DNA of 64,000 bases from Flavobacterium sp. UBA5153 (GTDB taxonomy: Bacteria > Bacteroidota > Bacteroidia > Flavobacteriales > Flavobacteriaceae), in NCBI GenBank assembly GCA_002413745.1, contig DHXP01000070.1, forward strand, positions 1 through 64,000, written 5' to 3'. A program made the position numbers and the translations under genes. Position 1 is the first letter of the stretch. Each line of letters starts with the position of its first letter. Below are positions 8,434 to 16,794 of the stretch, piece by piece. The notes below the pieces were generated by a model that was given only the letters and a program-made list of their open reading frames with translations, was not told the DNA's origin and did not search any database.

Positions 8434-10833
8434 ATGATGAAAAAGAATTATTCCTCCGTTATCTCGATAGCATTTATCCTCGGAGTCCTTGTGTTATTGT
8501 TTGCCACAATGATGCCGCAATGGACAACCAACAGTCAAGTTCCGCTTTCTGAATTTTCGACCCAAAGAGCTTTGGAACAAGTCAAAAATATTTCTAAAGA
8601 GCCGCATTTCGTTGGTTCCGGAAATCACGAATATGTTGCCAATTATTTGGTGAAAGAATTGCAAAAAATGGGCTTGGAAACTTCCGTTCAGGAAGGTTTT
8701 TCTTTTTCGGATTGGGGAACCTTGACAAAATGCAAGAATATCTTGGCTCGAATAAAAGGGACTGACAGCGAAAAAGCCTTGCTGTTACTTTCTCATTATG
8801 ACAGCGCGCCACATTCGGCTTCTCATGGCGCGAGTGATGCGGGTTCCGGCGTGGCAACAATTCTCGAAAGTGTCCGTGCTTTCGTGTACAATAAAAAACC
8901 GCACAAAAACGACATCATTATTCTATTTTCTGACGGGGAAGAATTAGGTTTAAACGGTGCCGCTCTTTTTGTGACAGAACATCATTGGGCAAAAGAAGTG
9001 GGTTTGGTGCTGAATTTCGAAGCCCGCGGTTCTTCGGGTCCAAGTTATATGTTAATGGAAACCAATGGTGGAAATGCAGCATTAATAAAAGATTTCGTGG
9101 CAGCAAATCCAAAATATCCCGTGACCAATTCCCTGATGTACAGCATTTATAAGATGCTTCCCAATGACACTGACTTAACGGTTTTTAGAAAAAATGGCAA
9201 CGTTCAAGGCTACAATTTTGCCTTTATAGATGGGCATTATAATTATCACACGGCTCAAGACGACATCAACCATTTGAGTACAAACACGTTGGCGCACCAA
9301 GGAACTTATTTGATGCCGTTGCTGGATTATTTTTCGAATGCCGATTTGAAAACTACGGAAACCAAAAATGACGATGTTTATTTTACGATTCCGTATACTT
9401 TAGTAAGCTATCCATTTGACTGGGTTTTACCAATGGTGATTATTGCATTTGGACTCTTTATTATTTTAATATTCGTCGGGATCGCGAAACGAATTTTATC
9501 TTTCAAGGAAATTGCAAAGGGATTTATTCCCCTATTCGGCTCCATAATTATTTCTGGATTAATTACCTTTTTTGGATGGAAAGGTTTGCTCATAATATAT
9601 CCACAATATAATGATTTGCTCAACGGTTTTACGTATAACGGCCACGATTACATTGCGGCTTTCGTGCTGCTGAGTTTGGCTATTTGTTTTGCTTTTTACC
9701 AAATTTTCTCTGCCAAAAAAGTGACGATGAACCATTATATAGCTCCGTTATTTATTTGGATCATCATCAATTTGGCAATCGCTTTAAAGCTAAAAGGCGC
9801 TGGATTTTTGATAATCCCTGTTTTTGCGGGATTAATTATGCTGGCTTCATTTATCCTTACCCAAAAATCGAATTGGAAACTAAACCTCTTCTTAAGCATT
9901 CCAACATTGTTAATTATTGCGCCATTTATTCAAATGTTTCCAATAGGTTTGGGATTAAAAGTACTTTTCGGAAGTGCCCTTCTTACTGCATTGGCTTTTG
10001 GATTATTATTACCCGTTTTTGGTTCGTTTAGACGAAAAGGACTTTCGTCATTAATACTGCTTTTAGTTGCGATCGGTTTTTTTGCAAAAGCGCATTATTA
10101 CTCAGGTTATGAGTTGGGCAAAGCCAAATCAAACAGTTTGTTGTATGTTCTTGACGCCAATAAAAACAAATCCTTTTGGGCAACCTATGACGCCAATCTT
10201 GACGAATGGACAAAAGAATATTTGGGACAAAATCCAAAAAATGCCCAAAAATTAAATTCACTTCCTCTGACAAGCAAATACAATTCAGGTTTCACCTTTA
10301 TGGCGGATGCGCCAATGAAAGACATCGCCAAACCGACGGTCGAATTTCTGAAAGACAGCGTCGTTGGAAATAATCGCTATTTAAAAATCCGAATTACGCC
10401 CAACAGAAAAGTCAATCGATACGATATTTTTGCCAATGAGGATTTGGTTTTTCAAAATTTCAAAGCCAACGGCTTGTCGGTTTTAGGTCAAAAAGGCTCC
10501 AAATACGAACGAAATGGCAAGAAATTGTTGAGTTATTATGTGGTGGATCAACTTCCGTTAGAAATCGAATTTAGCATTCCTGCTTCAAGTATTTTGGACA
10601 TGGATTTGATGGAAAGTTCATTTGATTTGATGGAGAATCCCTTGTTTTCGATGACAAAAAGAGCCAATTGGATGATGCCAACACCTTATGTATTGAATGA
10701 TGCCGTGGTGATTAAAGAAAAAATAAAACCAAGTGCTAAAATAGTTGAACAAAAGCCTTTGAATTCCAGAATTCGTTATGCTGTCAAAAAAGATAGTCTG
10801 ACGATTGTTAAAGATAGTTTGAAAAAACCATAA
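8434..10833 (+). CDS. M28-family membrane aminopeptidase
   Basis: A 799-residue membrane metallopeptidase. An N-terminal membrane anchor (residues about 10-28) is followed by an M28 zinc peptidase domain to about residue 310: His121-Asp123 (SHYDSAPHS), Asp135 (SDAGSG), Glu169-Glu170 (DGEELGL) and His272 (NYHTAQDD) are the expected catalytic and di-zinc ligands. From about 330 to 560 are roughly eight membrane segments, then a C-terminal extracytoplasmic beta-rich domain (about 600-799). The architecture resembles the ER Fxna-type peptidases and their bacterial relatives. Likely role: trimming of peptides outside the cytoplasm. The next gene (ORF6N) follows after a palindrome. Confidence 0.92.
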   Translation: MMKKNYSSVISIAFILGVLVLLFATMMPQWTTNSQVPLSEFSTQRALEQVKNISKEPHFVGSGNHEYVANYLVKELQKMGLETSVQEGFSFSDWGTLTKCKNILARIKGTDSEKALLLLSHYDSAPHSASHGASDAGSGVATILESVRAFVYNKKPHKNDIIILFSDGEELGLNGAALFVTEHHWAKEVGLVLNFEARGSSGPSYMLMETNGGNAALIKDFVAANPKYPVTNSLMYSIYKMLPNDTDLTVFRKNGNVQGYNFAFIDGHYNYHTAQDDINHLSTNTLAHQGTYLMPLLDYFSNADLKTTETKNDDVYFTIPYTLVSYPFDWVLPMVIIAFGLFIILIFVGIAKRILSFKEIAKGFIPLFGSIIISGLITFFGWKGLLIIYPQYNDLLNGFTYNGHDYIAAFVLLSLAICFAFYQIFSAKKVTMNHYIAPLFIWIIINLAIALKLKGAGFLIIPVFAGLIMLASFILTQKSNWKLNLFLSIPTLLIIAPFIQMFPIGLGLKVLFGSALLTALAFGLLLPVFGSFRRKGLSSLILLLVAIGFFAKAHYYSGYELGKAKSNSLLYVLDANKNKSFWATYDANLDEWTKEYLGQNPKNAQKLNSLPLTSKYNSGFTFMADAPMKDIAKPTVEFLKDSVVGNNRYLKIRITPNRKVNRYDIFANEDLVFQNFKANGLSVLGQKGSKYERNGKKLLSYYVVDQLPLEIEFSIPASSILDMDLMESSFDLMENPLFSMTKRANWMMPTPYVLNDAVVIKEKIKPSAKIVEQKPLNSRIRYAVKKDSLTIVKDSLKKP

Positions 10834-10839
10834 TCAAAA

Positions 10840-10866
10840 TATATCATCACAAATTGTGATGATATA
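10840..10866. promoter_or_regulatory. palindrome upstream of ORF6N gene
   Basis: Perfect 13-bp arms (TATATCATCACAA / TTGTGATGATATA) with a single A between them, 18 bp before the ATG at 10885. The core TCACAAATTGTGA is repeated inside the coding region (11063-11097). No T run follows, so an operator is more likely than a terminator. Confidence 0.5.
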
Positions 10867-10884
10867 AAATAATCCATAATCTCT

Positions 10885-11400
10885 ATGCAAGTAACTACAT
10901 TACAATCTAAAATATATGACATTCGAGGTCAAAAAGTCATACTAGACTTTGATTTGGCAATGCTTTATGAAGTGGAAACTAAAGTTCTAAATCAAGCCGT
11001 CAAAAGAAACATCAAGAGATTTCCTGTCGATTTTATGTTTCAGTTATCAGATGATGAATATAATTCTCTAAGGTCACAAATTGTGACCTTAGAGAATGTT
11101 GGTCGTGGAAAATACAGCAAATATTTGCCTTTTGCTTTTACCGAACAGGGCGTTGCTATGTTGAGCGGAATTTTAAATTCGGATGTGGCGATAAACGTGA
11201 ATATCGCCATAATGCGAACGTTTGTCATCATTAGAAAATATGCTTTGGAACACAAAGAATTCAATGAAAAGTTATTGGAAATAGAAACCAAATACGATAA
11301 AAAATTTAGTGATATTTATGAAGCGTTGAATTACCTCATCAAAAAAGATGAAAAGGAAACGGTTCAAAAAGAGCGTAAACAAATTGGTTACAAAAAATAA
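10885..11400 (+). CDS. ORF6N-domain DNA-binding protein
   Basis: A 171-residue protein. Residues about 5-90 form an ORF6N domain: IYDIRGQKVILDFDLAMLYE, VKRNIKRFPVDFMFQLSDDE and YLPFAFTEQGVAMLSGILNS are its diagnostic segments. Then comes NVNIAIMRTFVIIRKY and a coiled-coil tail (about 115-155) ending in a lysine-rich end. ORF6N/KilA-N proteins derive from phage and are widespread as stand-alone accessory regulators in Bacteroidota; the target is unknown. There are no phage genes nearby, so it is a lone accessory gene. Two palindromes with an identical 13-bp core, one just before the start and one in the gene, suggest self-regulation (inference). Confidence 0.88.
   Translation: MQVTTLQSKIYDIRGQKVILDFDLAMLYEVETKVLNQAVKRNIKRFPVDFMFQLSDDEYNSLRSQIVTLENVGRGKYSKYLPFAFTEQGVAMLSGILNSDVAINVNIAIMRTFVIIRKYALEHKEFNEKLLEIETKYDKKFSDIYEALNYLIKKDEKETVQKERKQIGYKK
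11063..11097. repeat. palindrome inside ORF6N gene
   Basis: Perfect 17-bp arms beginning ATTCTCTAAGGTCACAA with a single A spacer. It encodes SLRSQIVTLEN, a normal part of the domain. It shares TCACAAATTGTGA with 10840-10866. Confidence 0.85.
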
Positions 11401-11608
11401 TACAACCCCAATTACAAATGAAACAATTTCAATAGCAAATTAATAGCTATATTAGCTAAAAAAACAAAGCCTTTTAGGACACAAAGTTGGCTAAAATAGG
11501 TGGAATGGAGGCGTTTTAGGGCTGGGATATGCAAATTAGGAGTAATTGCGCAAATCAACGGAGAATTCACTCAATAAACTAACAGTGAAATTTTAAGAAA
11601 ATAAAAAA

Positions 11609-12385
11609 ATGAAACCAATGACTTTAATTTTAATCGGAGCATTAATTGCTATCCTAGGAGGAGTTACTGGAGCAATCGGTACGTGGAAGCAAAATAAGAA
11701 TTCTTCAGAAAAATCTACACGAATTGAAACTGGTGTTAATAAAGGAGTTTCAATTGGAGAAACTACAAATAAAGAAGTACTAAAATTAAGAAACGAAAAT
11801 CAAGACTTAATAGCTCAATCTGTCGAACTTAACAAAAAGAATGATATACAGATAAGTACAATTGATGCTTTGAGAAAAGAAAACATAGATCTTTACTCAA
11901 AGTTAGCAAGTTCCTCTCTCAATATTTATAACAATTTAACTGGTGGAGATAGCTACTGTTATTGTTTTTTTCTTATATCAACTTATTATAAATCAAAAGA
12001 TACAGGGAACTTAGTTTTCAAGCTTGGGGACAATAACAAGAATCCTTTAAAAAATGTACAAGCAAGAATTTTTGATCTTAATACATACGACAAAGAAAAT
12101 CCACCAACTCCAGATGATCTTTTTAAAAATTTGATTAATTTTCAAAGCATAGAAACTGATGGAAGCGTTCAAGTACCAACTAAATACCATTTAGATAAGC
12201 AAAAAGGTGTTAACTTAAATATCTTCTATTCAGCAAATAATGGTTTTTTTACCCAATTACTACGTATGAGGTTTGTCAATAATGAATGGACTTCTGCCAC
12301 AATAGTGATACGAAATGAGGATACTATATTTAAAAATATTGATAAAAATTATCCTGATAAAATTTCTAATAAAATATTTAAATAA
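11609..12385 (+). CDS. membrane-anchored coiled-coil protein, unknown
   Basis: A 258-residue protein I do not recognise. Residues about 5-25 are a hydrophobic anchor (LILIGALIAILGGVTGAIG). Residues about 50-100 are a probable coiled coil (VLKLRNENQDLIAQSVELNK and following heptads). The remaining 155 residues are a beta-rich globular part, possibly immunoglobulin-like (NPLKNVQARIFD, ETDGSVQVPTKYH). The order, a short membrane anchor then coiled coil then sensor-like domain, recurs in cassette and defence-associated hypotheticals, but no function can be claimed. It is more AT-rich than the flanking housekeeping genes and a large imperfect inverted repeat starts five bases after its stop. Confidence 0.65.
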   Translation: MKPMTLILIGALIAILGGVTGAIGTWKQNKNSSEKSTRIETGVNKGVSIGETTNKEVLKLRNENQDLIAQSVELNKKNDIQISTIDALRKENIDLYSKLASSSLNIYNNLTGGDSYCYCFFLISTYYKSKDTGNLVFKLGDNNKNPLKNVQARIFDLNTYDKENPPTPDDLFKNLINFQSIETDGSVQVPTKYHLDKQKGVNLNIFYSANNGFFTQLLRMRFVNNEWTSATIVIRNEDTIFKNIDKNYPDKISNKIFK

Positions 12386-12390
12386 CTAAG

Positions 12391-12517
12391 CCCAACACGT
12401 CTCTAGCCATTTGCAAATTCATCGGCTAAACGTAAATAGGAATGATCATTTTTAATCGTATTTTCGTTTAGCCGAAAATACTCGTTTTCAAAACTTGCAA
12501 ATGGTTAGAGGTTTGGG
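12391..12517. other. attC-like nested inverted repeat
   Basis: Outer arms: CTCTAGCCATTTGCAA (12401-12416) pairs with TTGCAAATGGTTAGAG (12495-12510) with one mismatch, extended by CCCAA / TTGGG at the ends. Inner arms: CGGCTAAACG (12423-12432) / CGTTTAGCCG (12465-12474). The left end GCCCAAC fits an integron R-box (RYYYAAC); the right end GTTTGGG deviates at one position from GTTRRRY. Size and closeness to the upstream stop fit a cassette recombination site, but no integrase gene is in the window. Confidence 0.35.
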
Positions 12518-12573
12518 TATGTTACAAACACTCCAGAATAAAGCATATTCCCCCATTTAAAAACCGTAAAAAC

Positions 12574-12620
12574 TTTAAATAATAAAGTAAATAGCTACGC
12601 TATTTACTTTATTATTTAAA
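12574..12620. repeat. 47-bp perfect palindrome
   Basis: 22-bp arms starting TTTAAATAATAAAGTAAATA and ending GC, loop TAC, then the exact complement. It lies 29 bp before the ATG of the next gene. No T run follows on the plus strand. It may terminate transcripts arriving from either side or be a cruciform-type repeat. Confidence 0.85.
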
Positions 12621-12649
12621 CTACTTTTGAGGACTCTATTTTTTTTACA

Positions 12650-13504
12650 ATGACGCAAATTAGCATTCTCGGTTGTGGTTGGTTGGGTTTGCCTTTGGCG
12701 AAAGCCTTGCTGGAAAAAGGATTTTCAGTAAAAGGTTCAACGACTTCTCCGATGAAACTTTCGGTTTTAGAAAACCTGAAAATTCAACCATTTCTAATTT
12801 CGCTTGAAAGCAAAAATGTTTCAGGAAATATTGAAGGTTTTTTAGAAAATTCTAAAATCTTGATTATAGATATTCCACCCAAATTAAGAGGAAATTCGAA
12901 AGAAGATTTCGTTGGGAAAATCGAAACCTTGATTCCATTTATTGAAAAATCCTCAATTGAAAACGTGCTTTTTATCAGTTCGATTTCGGTTTATGGCGAC
13001 GACACTTCTCCCGATAGCAATCGGGATGCGCTCAGTGTGACAGAAGAAACAATCCCGATAGCTATCGGGACAAATCTAAACACCGAAAGTGGCAAACAAT
13101 TACTACAAACAGAGCAACTTTTGCAAAGCAATTCCAACTTTAAAACCACCATTCTTCGCTTTGGAGGGTTGATTGGTGAAGACCGACATCCCATGAAATT
13201 TTTGGCGGGTCGTGAAAATCTTGAAAATCCTGAAGCACCCATAAATCTCATTCATCAGGTTGACTGCATTGGCATCATTCTAAAAATTGTTTGTCACACT
13301 GAGCCTGTCGAAGTGTGGAACGAAACCTTCAACGCTGTAGCCCCTTTTCATCCAAGTCGAGAAGAATATTACACCCAAAAAGCCGTCGATTTGAACTTGG
13401 CTTTGCCAAAATTTAATCACGAAAACCTTTCTGTTGGAAAAACAATTTTGAATGGTAAAATAAAGACCATTTTAAATTATACTTTTGCCAAACCAAATTT
13501 ATAA
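12650..13504 (+). CDS. NAD(P)-binding Rossmann-fold (epimerase-like) protein
   Basis: A 284-residue cytoplasmic protein of the NAD-dependent epimerase/SDR-like group related to YeeZ. The N-terminal dinucleotide loop is ILGCGWLGLPLAKALLEKG (G-x-G-x-x-G-type, residues 6-24), and FISSISVYGD holds the Ser/Tyr region of the active site. FGGLIGEDRHP and INLIHQVDCIGII are typical family segments. Substrate unknown. The gene carries at least three in-frame interspersed repeats (13009-13026, 13053-13070, 13294-13318), inserting SPDSNRDALS, IPIAIG and HTEPVEV at surface-loop positions. The start ATG follows a long palindrome; the downstream EamA gene overlaps or abuts it. Confidence 0.82.
   Translation: MTQISILGCGWLGLPLAKALLEKGFSVKGSTTSPMKLSVLENLKIQPFLISLESKNVSGNIEGFLENSKILIIDIPPKLRGNSKEDFVGKIETLIPFIEKSSIENVLFISSISVYGDDTSPDSNRDALSVTEETIPIAIGTNLNTESGKQLLQTEQLLQSNSNFKTTILRFGGLIGEDRHPMKFLAGRENLENPEAPINLIHQVDCIGIILKIVCHTEPVEVWNETFNAVAPFHPSREEYYTQKAVDLNLALPKFNHENLSVGKTILNGKIKTILNYTFAKPNL
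13009..13070. repeat. two CCCGATAG palindromes inside the Rossmann-fold gene
   Basis: TCCCGATAGCAATCGGGA (13009-13026) and TCCCGATAGCTATCGGGA (13053-13070) are nearly identical 18-bp palindromes read in frame. An identical copy of the second is intergenic at 48621-48638, which shows these are mobile or dispersed repeats and not gene-specific sequence. Confidence 0.85.
13294..13318. repeat. CACACTGAGCCTGTCGAAGTG repeat in coding sequence
   Basis: CACACT and AGTGTG form the arms around GAGCCTGTCGA. It encodes HTEPVEVW. It is related to the hemF insertion at 43762-43791, which shares GAGCCTGTC and GTCGAAG. Confidence 0.65.
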
Positions 13505-14429
13505 AGTGAAAGCCAAAATACAAAATGCCGTATCATCTAAAGTAAACGCTATTGGTTTACCAATAATCGCCTTGTGCTGGGTGTGCTTTTTCTGGGGGAC
13601 TACCTGGATTGCCTCGAAAGAAGGCGTGAGAAATATGCCCGCTTTGCAACTTGCCGGCATCCGACAATTTATTGGCGGATCCCTTTATGTTGGCTACTTC
13701 TTGTATAAAAAAGCGCCTTGGCCGAAAGGAAAACAATGGAAAACAATCATCATTTTAAGCATCCTTAATTTTGCATTAAGTAATGGACTGAGCACCTGGG
13801 GGGTGAAATACATCAGTAGCGGTTTGGGCGCCATTATCAATGCAGTGTTCCCATTATGGATCGTGATAATCACCGTTTTTAGAGGCGAAAAACTGGTGCG
13901 ATTGGCCGTGTTTGGTCTAATTGTTAGCTTCGGTGGGGTTTGTGTTATTTTTTATGATCATCTAAACGACTTCATAAATCCCGATTTTAGATTTGGTATT
14001 TTACTTTCGATACTATCAACGATAAGTTGGGCTTTTGGTAGTTTATATACCAAGAAAAAAGCGGCCACTTTCAATCCTTATTTTAGTCTTGGATTACAAA
14101 TGCTGATTTCAAGTACCGTACTTTTTACCATTACAGGCGCAACTGGAACAAGTGTTCCCATAAGTTCAATTCCGGCAAATTCCTGGTGGGCGATTGCCTA
14201 TTTAGTGGTATTTGGTTCCGTTTTATCCTTTATTGCTTATATCTATATGCTACAAAGACTCCCTCCGGAAATAAACAGTATTTATGCTTACGTCAATCCT
14301 ATTGTAGCCGTTCTTTTGGGGGCAATAATTTTTGGAGAACCTCTCACAATGGCTATTGCCATAGGTGGCGCAGTGACTTTGGGCGGATTGTATATGGTCA
14401 ATTATTCGATACGGAAAGCGAGGATGTAA
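13485..14429 (+). CDS. EamA family transporter
   Basis: An inner-membrane DMT exporter of up to 314 residues with ten hydrophobic segments in two EamA repeats (WVCFFWGTTWIASKEG near the start; LPPEINSIYAYVNPIVAVLL and FGEPLTMAIAIGGAVTLGGL in the second). Substrate unknown. Two starts compete: ATG 13485, inside the preceding gene, or GTG 13506, two bases after its stop, giving VKAKIQNAVSSKV. The latter matches the usual N-terminal length and spacing, so 13506 may be the true start. Translational coupling with the upstream gene is likely either way. It converges with the M13 peptidase gene over a shared terminator. Confidence 0.88.
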   Translation: MPNQIYKVKAKIQNAVSSKVNAIGLPIIALCWVCFFWGTTWIASKEGVRNMPALQLAGIRQFIGGSLYVGYFLYKKAPWPKGKQWKTIIILSILNFALSNGLSTWGVKYISSGLGAIINAVFPLWIVIITVFRGEKLVRLAVFGLIVSFGGVCVIFYDHLNDFINPDFRFGILLSILSTISWAFGSLYTKKKAATFNPYFSLGLQMLISSTVLFTITGATGTSVPISSIPANSWWAIAYLVVFGSVLSFIAYIYMLQRLPPEINSIYAYVNPIVAVLLGAIIFGEPLTMAIAIGGAVTLGGLYMVNYSIRKARM

Positions 14430-14455
14430 TGAATTGTAATCCTCCAAAAACAAAA

Positions 14456-14483
14456 AAATTCCCAAGCTCACACTTGGGAATTT
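14456..14483. terminator. bidirectional terminator
   Basis: AAATTCCCAAG / CTTGGGAATTT, 11-bp arms with a 6-base loop, an A run on the left and a T-rich right side, between two converging genes. Confidence 0.85.
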
Positions 14484-14502
14484 CTATTATAACAAATTTT
14501 TA

Positions 14503-16566
14503 TTACCAGATTTTCACTCTTTTCTCGGGAGCAATATACATCCCGTCGCCTGGCTTGAGGTTGAAAGCTTCATAAAAAGTATCCAGATTTTGCAACGGCA
14601 CATAAGCGCGGTACATTCCTGGTGAATGTGGATCCGTTTTTATACTGTTTTTTATGGCTTCGTCCCGCGTTTTAGTACGCCAAACTGTTGCCCAAGAAAT
14701 GAAGAAACGCTGTTCCGGTGTGTAACCGTCGATTAATCCCGGGTTTCCATTCTCTTTTAAATAAAGCTGCAATCCATCATAAGCGGCATTTGTCCCTCCT
14801 AAATCGCCTATGTTTTCTCCCAACGTAAATTTCCCGTCAACATGAACTCCCGGCAGTGGTTCCAAAGCACCGTATTGATCTGCAAGTGCGCCTGTTAAAG
14901 CCGTAAATTGTTTCAAATCGCCTGCTGTCCACCAGTCAACGAGGTTTCCGTCGGCATTATAACGTGATCCGGAATCATCAAATCCATGAGAAATCTCGTG
15001 ACCAATTACGGCTCCAATTCCTCCATAATTTACCGCTTCATCAGCTTGATAATTGTAAAACGGGGGTTGCAAAATAGCCGCTGGAAATACAATTTCATTA
15101 TACGATGGATTGTAATAGGCATTTACCGTTTGTGGTGACATGTGCCATTCTGTTTTATCAACGGGTTTATTAAGTTTATTTAAATCTTCTTGAAAGTTCC
15201 AACGAGAAATATTTTTTGAATTATCAAAATACGTTCCTCCTTCTTCCGGGCTGTTTAAAGTCAAGGCGGAATAGTCTTTCCATTTGTCCGGATAACCAAT
15301 TTTTATCGTTGCTTTATGTAGTTTTTCAATGGCGCTTAACTTTGTTTCTGGCGACATCCATGTTAAATTATTGATTCTGTTTTGGTAAGCCGCAATGATA
15401 TTTTTAATCATTTTTTTGGCTTTAACCTTGGCTTCTTCAGGGAACATTTTCTCCACATATAATTTTCCAAGTGCTTCCCCAACTGTTCCATTAATGACTT
15501 GCAAAGCTCTTTCGTCACGAGGTCTTTGTTTGATGGCACCAGTTAATGTTTTACCGTAAAATTCCCAGTTTGCTGTTTCTATAGCTGTTGACAAACTTCC
15601 AGCCGATTTGTTTAATAAAGTCCAACGCAAATACGATTTCCAACCTTCAACCTTATTTTCTTTGAAAATAGTCTCTAAAGCAGTCATGTATTTTGGTTGT
15701 GAAACAACCAAAGAATCTACATTTTTTAAACCAATATTGTTTAAATATACATTCCAATCAATGGAAGGCGTAAGTTTTCCCAAATCTTTAACCGTCATTG
15801 GATTGTATGATTTTCTTCGGTCTCTTCGCTCAACTCTATCAAATCTTGGTTTTGACATCTCAGTTTCCAATGCCAAAATTGTAGTAGCATCTGATTTTGC
15901 TTTTAGTGGTTTTTCGCCTAAAAATTGCAACATTCTAGCCACGTGCAAAACATATTTATCTCTTTTTTCTTTAGAATCCTTATCGTCAGAAACATAATAA
16001 TCCCTGTCTGGCAAACCAAGGCTTCCTGGGCCAACAGTTATCACATTTCTGTTGCTGTTCTTAGCATCTGAACCAATACCAACACCAAAAAACCCTATAC
16101 CGCCAATAGGTTCCATCTCTATTAATAATGCTTGTAAATCCTTGACGTTTTTTACTGCATTAATTTTTGCCAAATACGGTTTTAGTGGAGATAACCCTTG
16201 TTTATTTCTGGCAACGGTATCCATAATGGTTTTATACAGATTTACTGATTTTCCTTGATCTGTATTTGATTTGTATTTTGGATTCGTTGCGGCTTCTTTC
16301 AAAATATCCAAGGCATCTTTATCCGTTTTTTGACGCAATTCATTGAAGCTTCCCCAAGAAGTTTTGTCACTGGGAATTTCGGTTTTGTCTAGCCAATTTC
16401 CGTTTACGAACCTAAAAAAATTGTCATTTGGCTTTACGTTCGTATCCATATAAGAAACATTAATGCCCGGTTCTTTCTTTGCCGGAGCATTTTGTGCATT
16501 GGCTGTTGTAAATCCAATGATTACAGGAATTACAAAAAAAAGCTGTTTTTTAAAGTGTATTTTCAT
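14503..16566 (-). CDS. M13-family zinc metallopeptidase (neprilysin-like)
   Basis: A 687-residue exported endopeptidase. Residues 1-24 are a signal peptide ending ANAQ. The M13 N-terminal domain begins with DNFFRFVNGNWLDKTEIPSD. The catalytic domain has NAYYNPSYNEIVFPAAILQP, the zinc motif HEISH at 523-527 and the third ligand in ENIGDLGG near residue 584. The C-terminal end is RVKIW, the family's usual CxxW-like terminus with Arg in place of Cys, as in many bacterial PepO-like enzymes. Role: hydrolysis of oligopeptides in the periplasm or outside. It is monocistronic and shares a terminator with the convergent transporter. Confidence 0.95.
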   Translation of the reverse strand: MKIHFKKQLFFVIPVIIGFTTANAQNAPAKKEPGINVSYMDTNVKPNDNFFRFVNGNWLDKTEIPSDKTSWGSFNELRQKTDKDALDILKEAATNPKYKSNTDQGKSVNLYKTIMDTVARNKQGLSPLKPYLAKINAVKNVKDLQALLIEMEPIGGIGFFGVGIGSDAKNSNRNVITVGPGSLGLPDRDYYVSDDKDSKEKRDKYVLHVARMLQFLGEKPLKAKSDATTILALETEMSKPRFDRVERRDRRKSYNPMTVKDLGKLTPSIDWNVYLNNIGLKNVDSLVVSQPKYMTALETIFKENKVEGWKSYLRWTLLNKSAGSLSTAIETANWEFYGKTLTGAIKQRPRDERALQVINGTVGEALGKLYVEKMFPEEAKVKAKKMIKNIIAAYQNRINNLTWMSPETKLSAIEKLHKATIKIGYPDKWKDYSALTLNSPEEGGTYFDNSKNISRWNFQEDLNKLNKPVDKTEWHMSPQTVNAYYNPSYNEIVFPAAILQPPFYNYQADEAVNYGGIGAVIGHEISHGFDDSGSRYNADGNLVDWWTAGDLKQFTALTGALADQYGALEPLPGVHVDGKFTLGENIGDLGGTNAAYDGLQLYLKENGNPGLIDGYTPEQRFFISWATVWRTKTRDEAIKNSIKTDPHSPGMYRAYVPLQNLDTFYEAFNLKPGDGMYIAPEKRVKIW

Positions 16567-16658
16567 CTATTTTAATGGTTTAGTTATTATCACAAAACTA
16601 TTCATAATATTTCAAATAAAAGATTAATTCCTTTAAAAAAACATTGTGTTAATTTAAT

Positions 16659-16687
16659 TTGAAACAAATGTCCTTTTCGTAATTTTG
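16659..16687 (+). promoter_or_regulatory. promoter of SCO gene
   Basis: TTG (16659-16661), an 18-bp spacer, then TAATTTTG (16680-16687), a clear match to the Bacteroidota consensus. The transcript would start near 16694, about 100 bp before the chosen ATG. Confidence 0.65.
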
Positions 16688-16794
16688 CACCAAATCATTT
16701 TTATGAAATGAGCATTCCGTAAATTCGATAAAATCTTAAAAAAGTTAAATGCGAATTACATATGACCATTAAAAAAACAAATAAAAATCTACAT

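Noticed and set aside
10885-11400. ORF6N gene as part of a prophage
   Set aside because: No capsid, tail, integrase or lysis genes nearby; neighbours are host-type genes.
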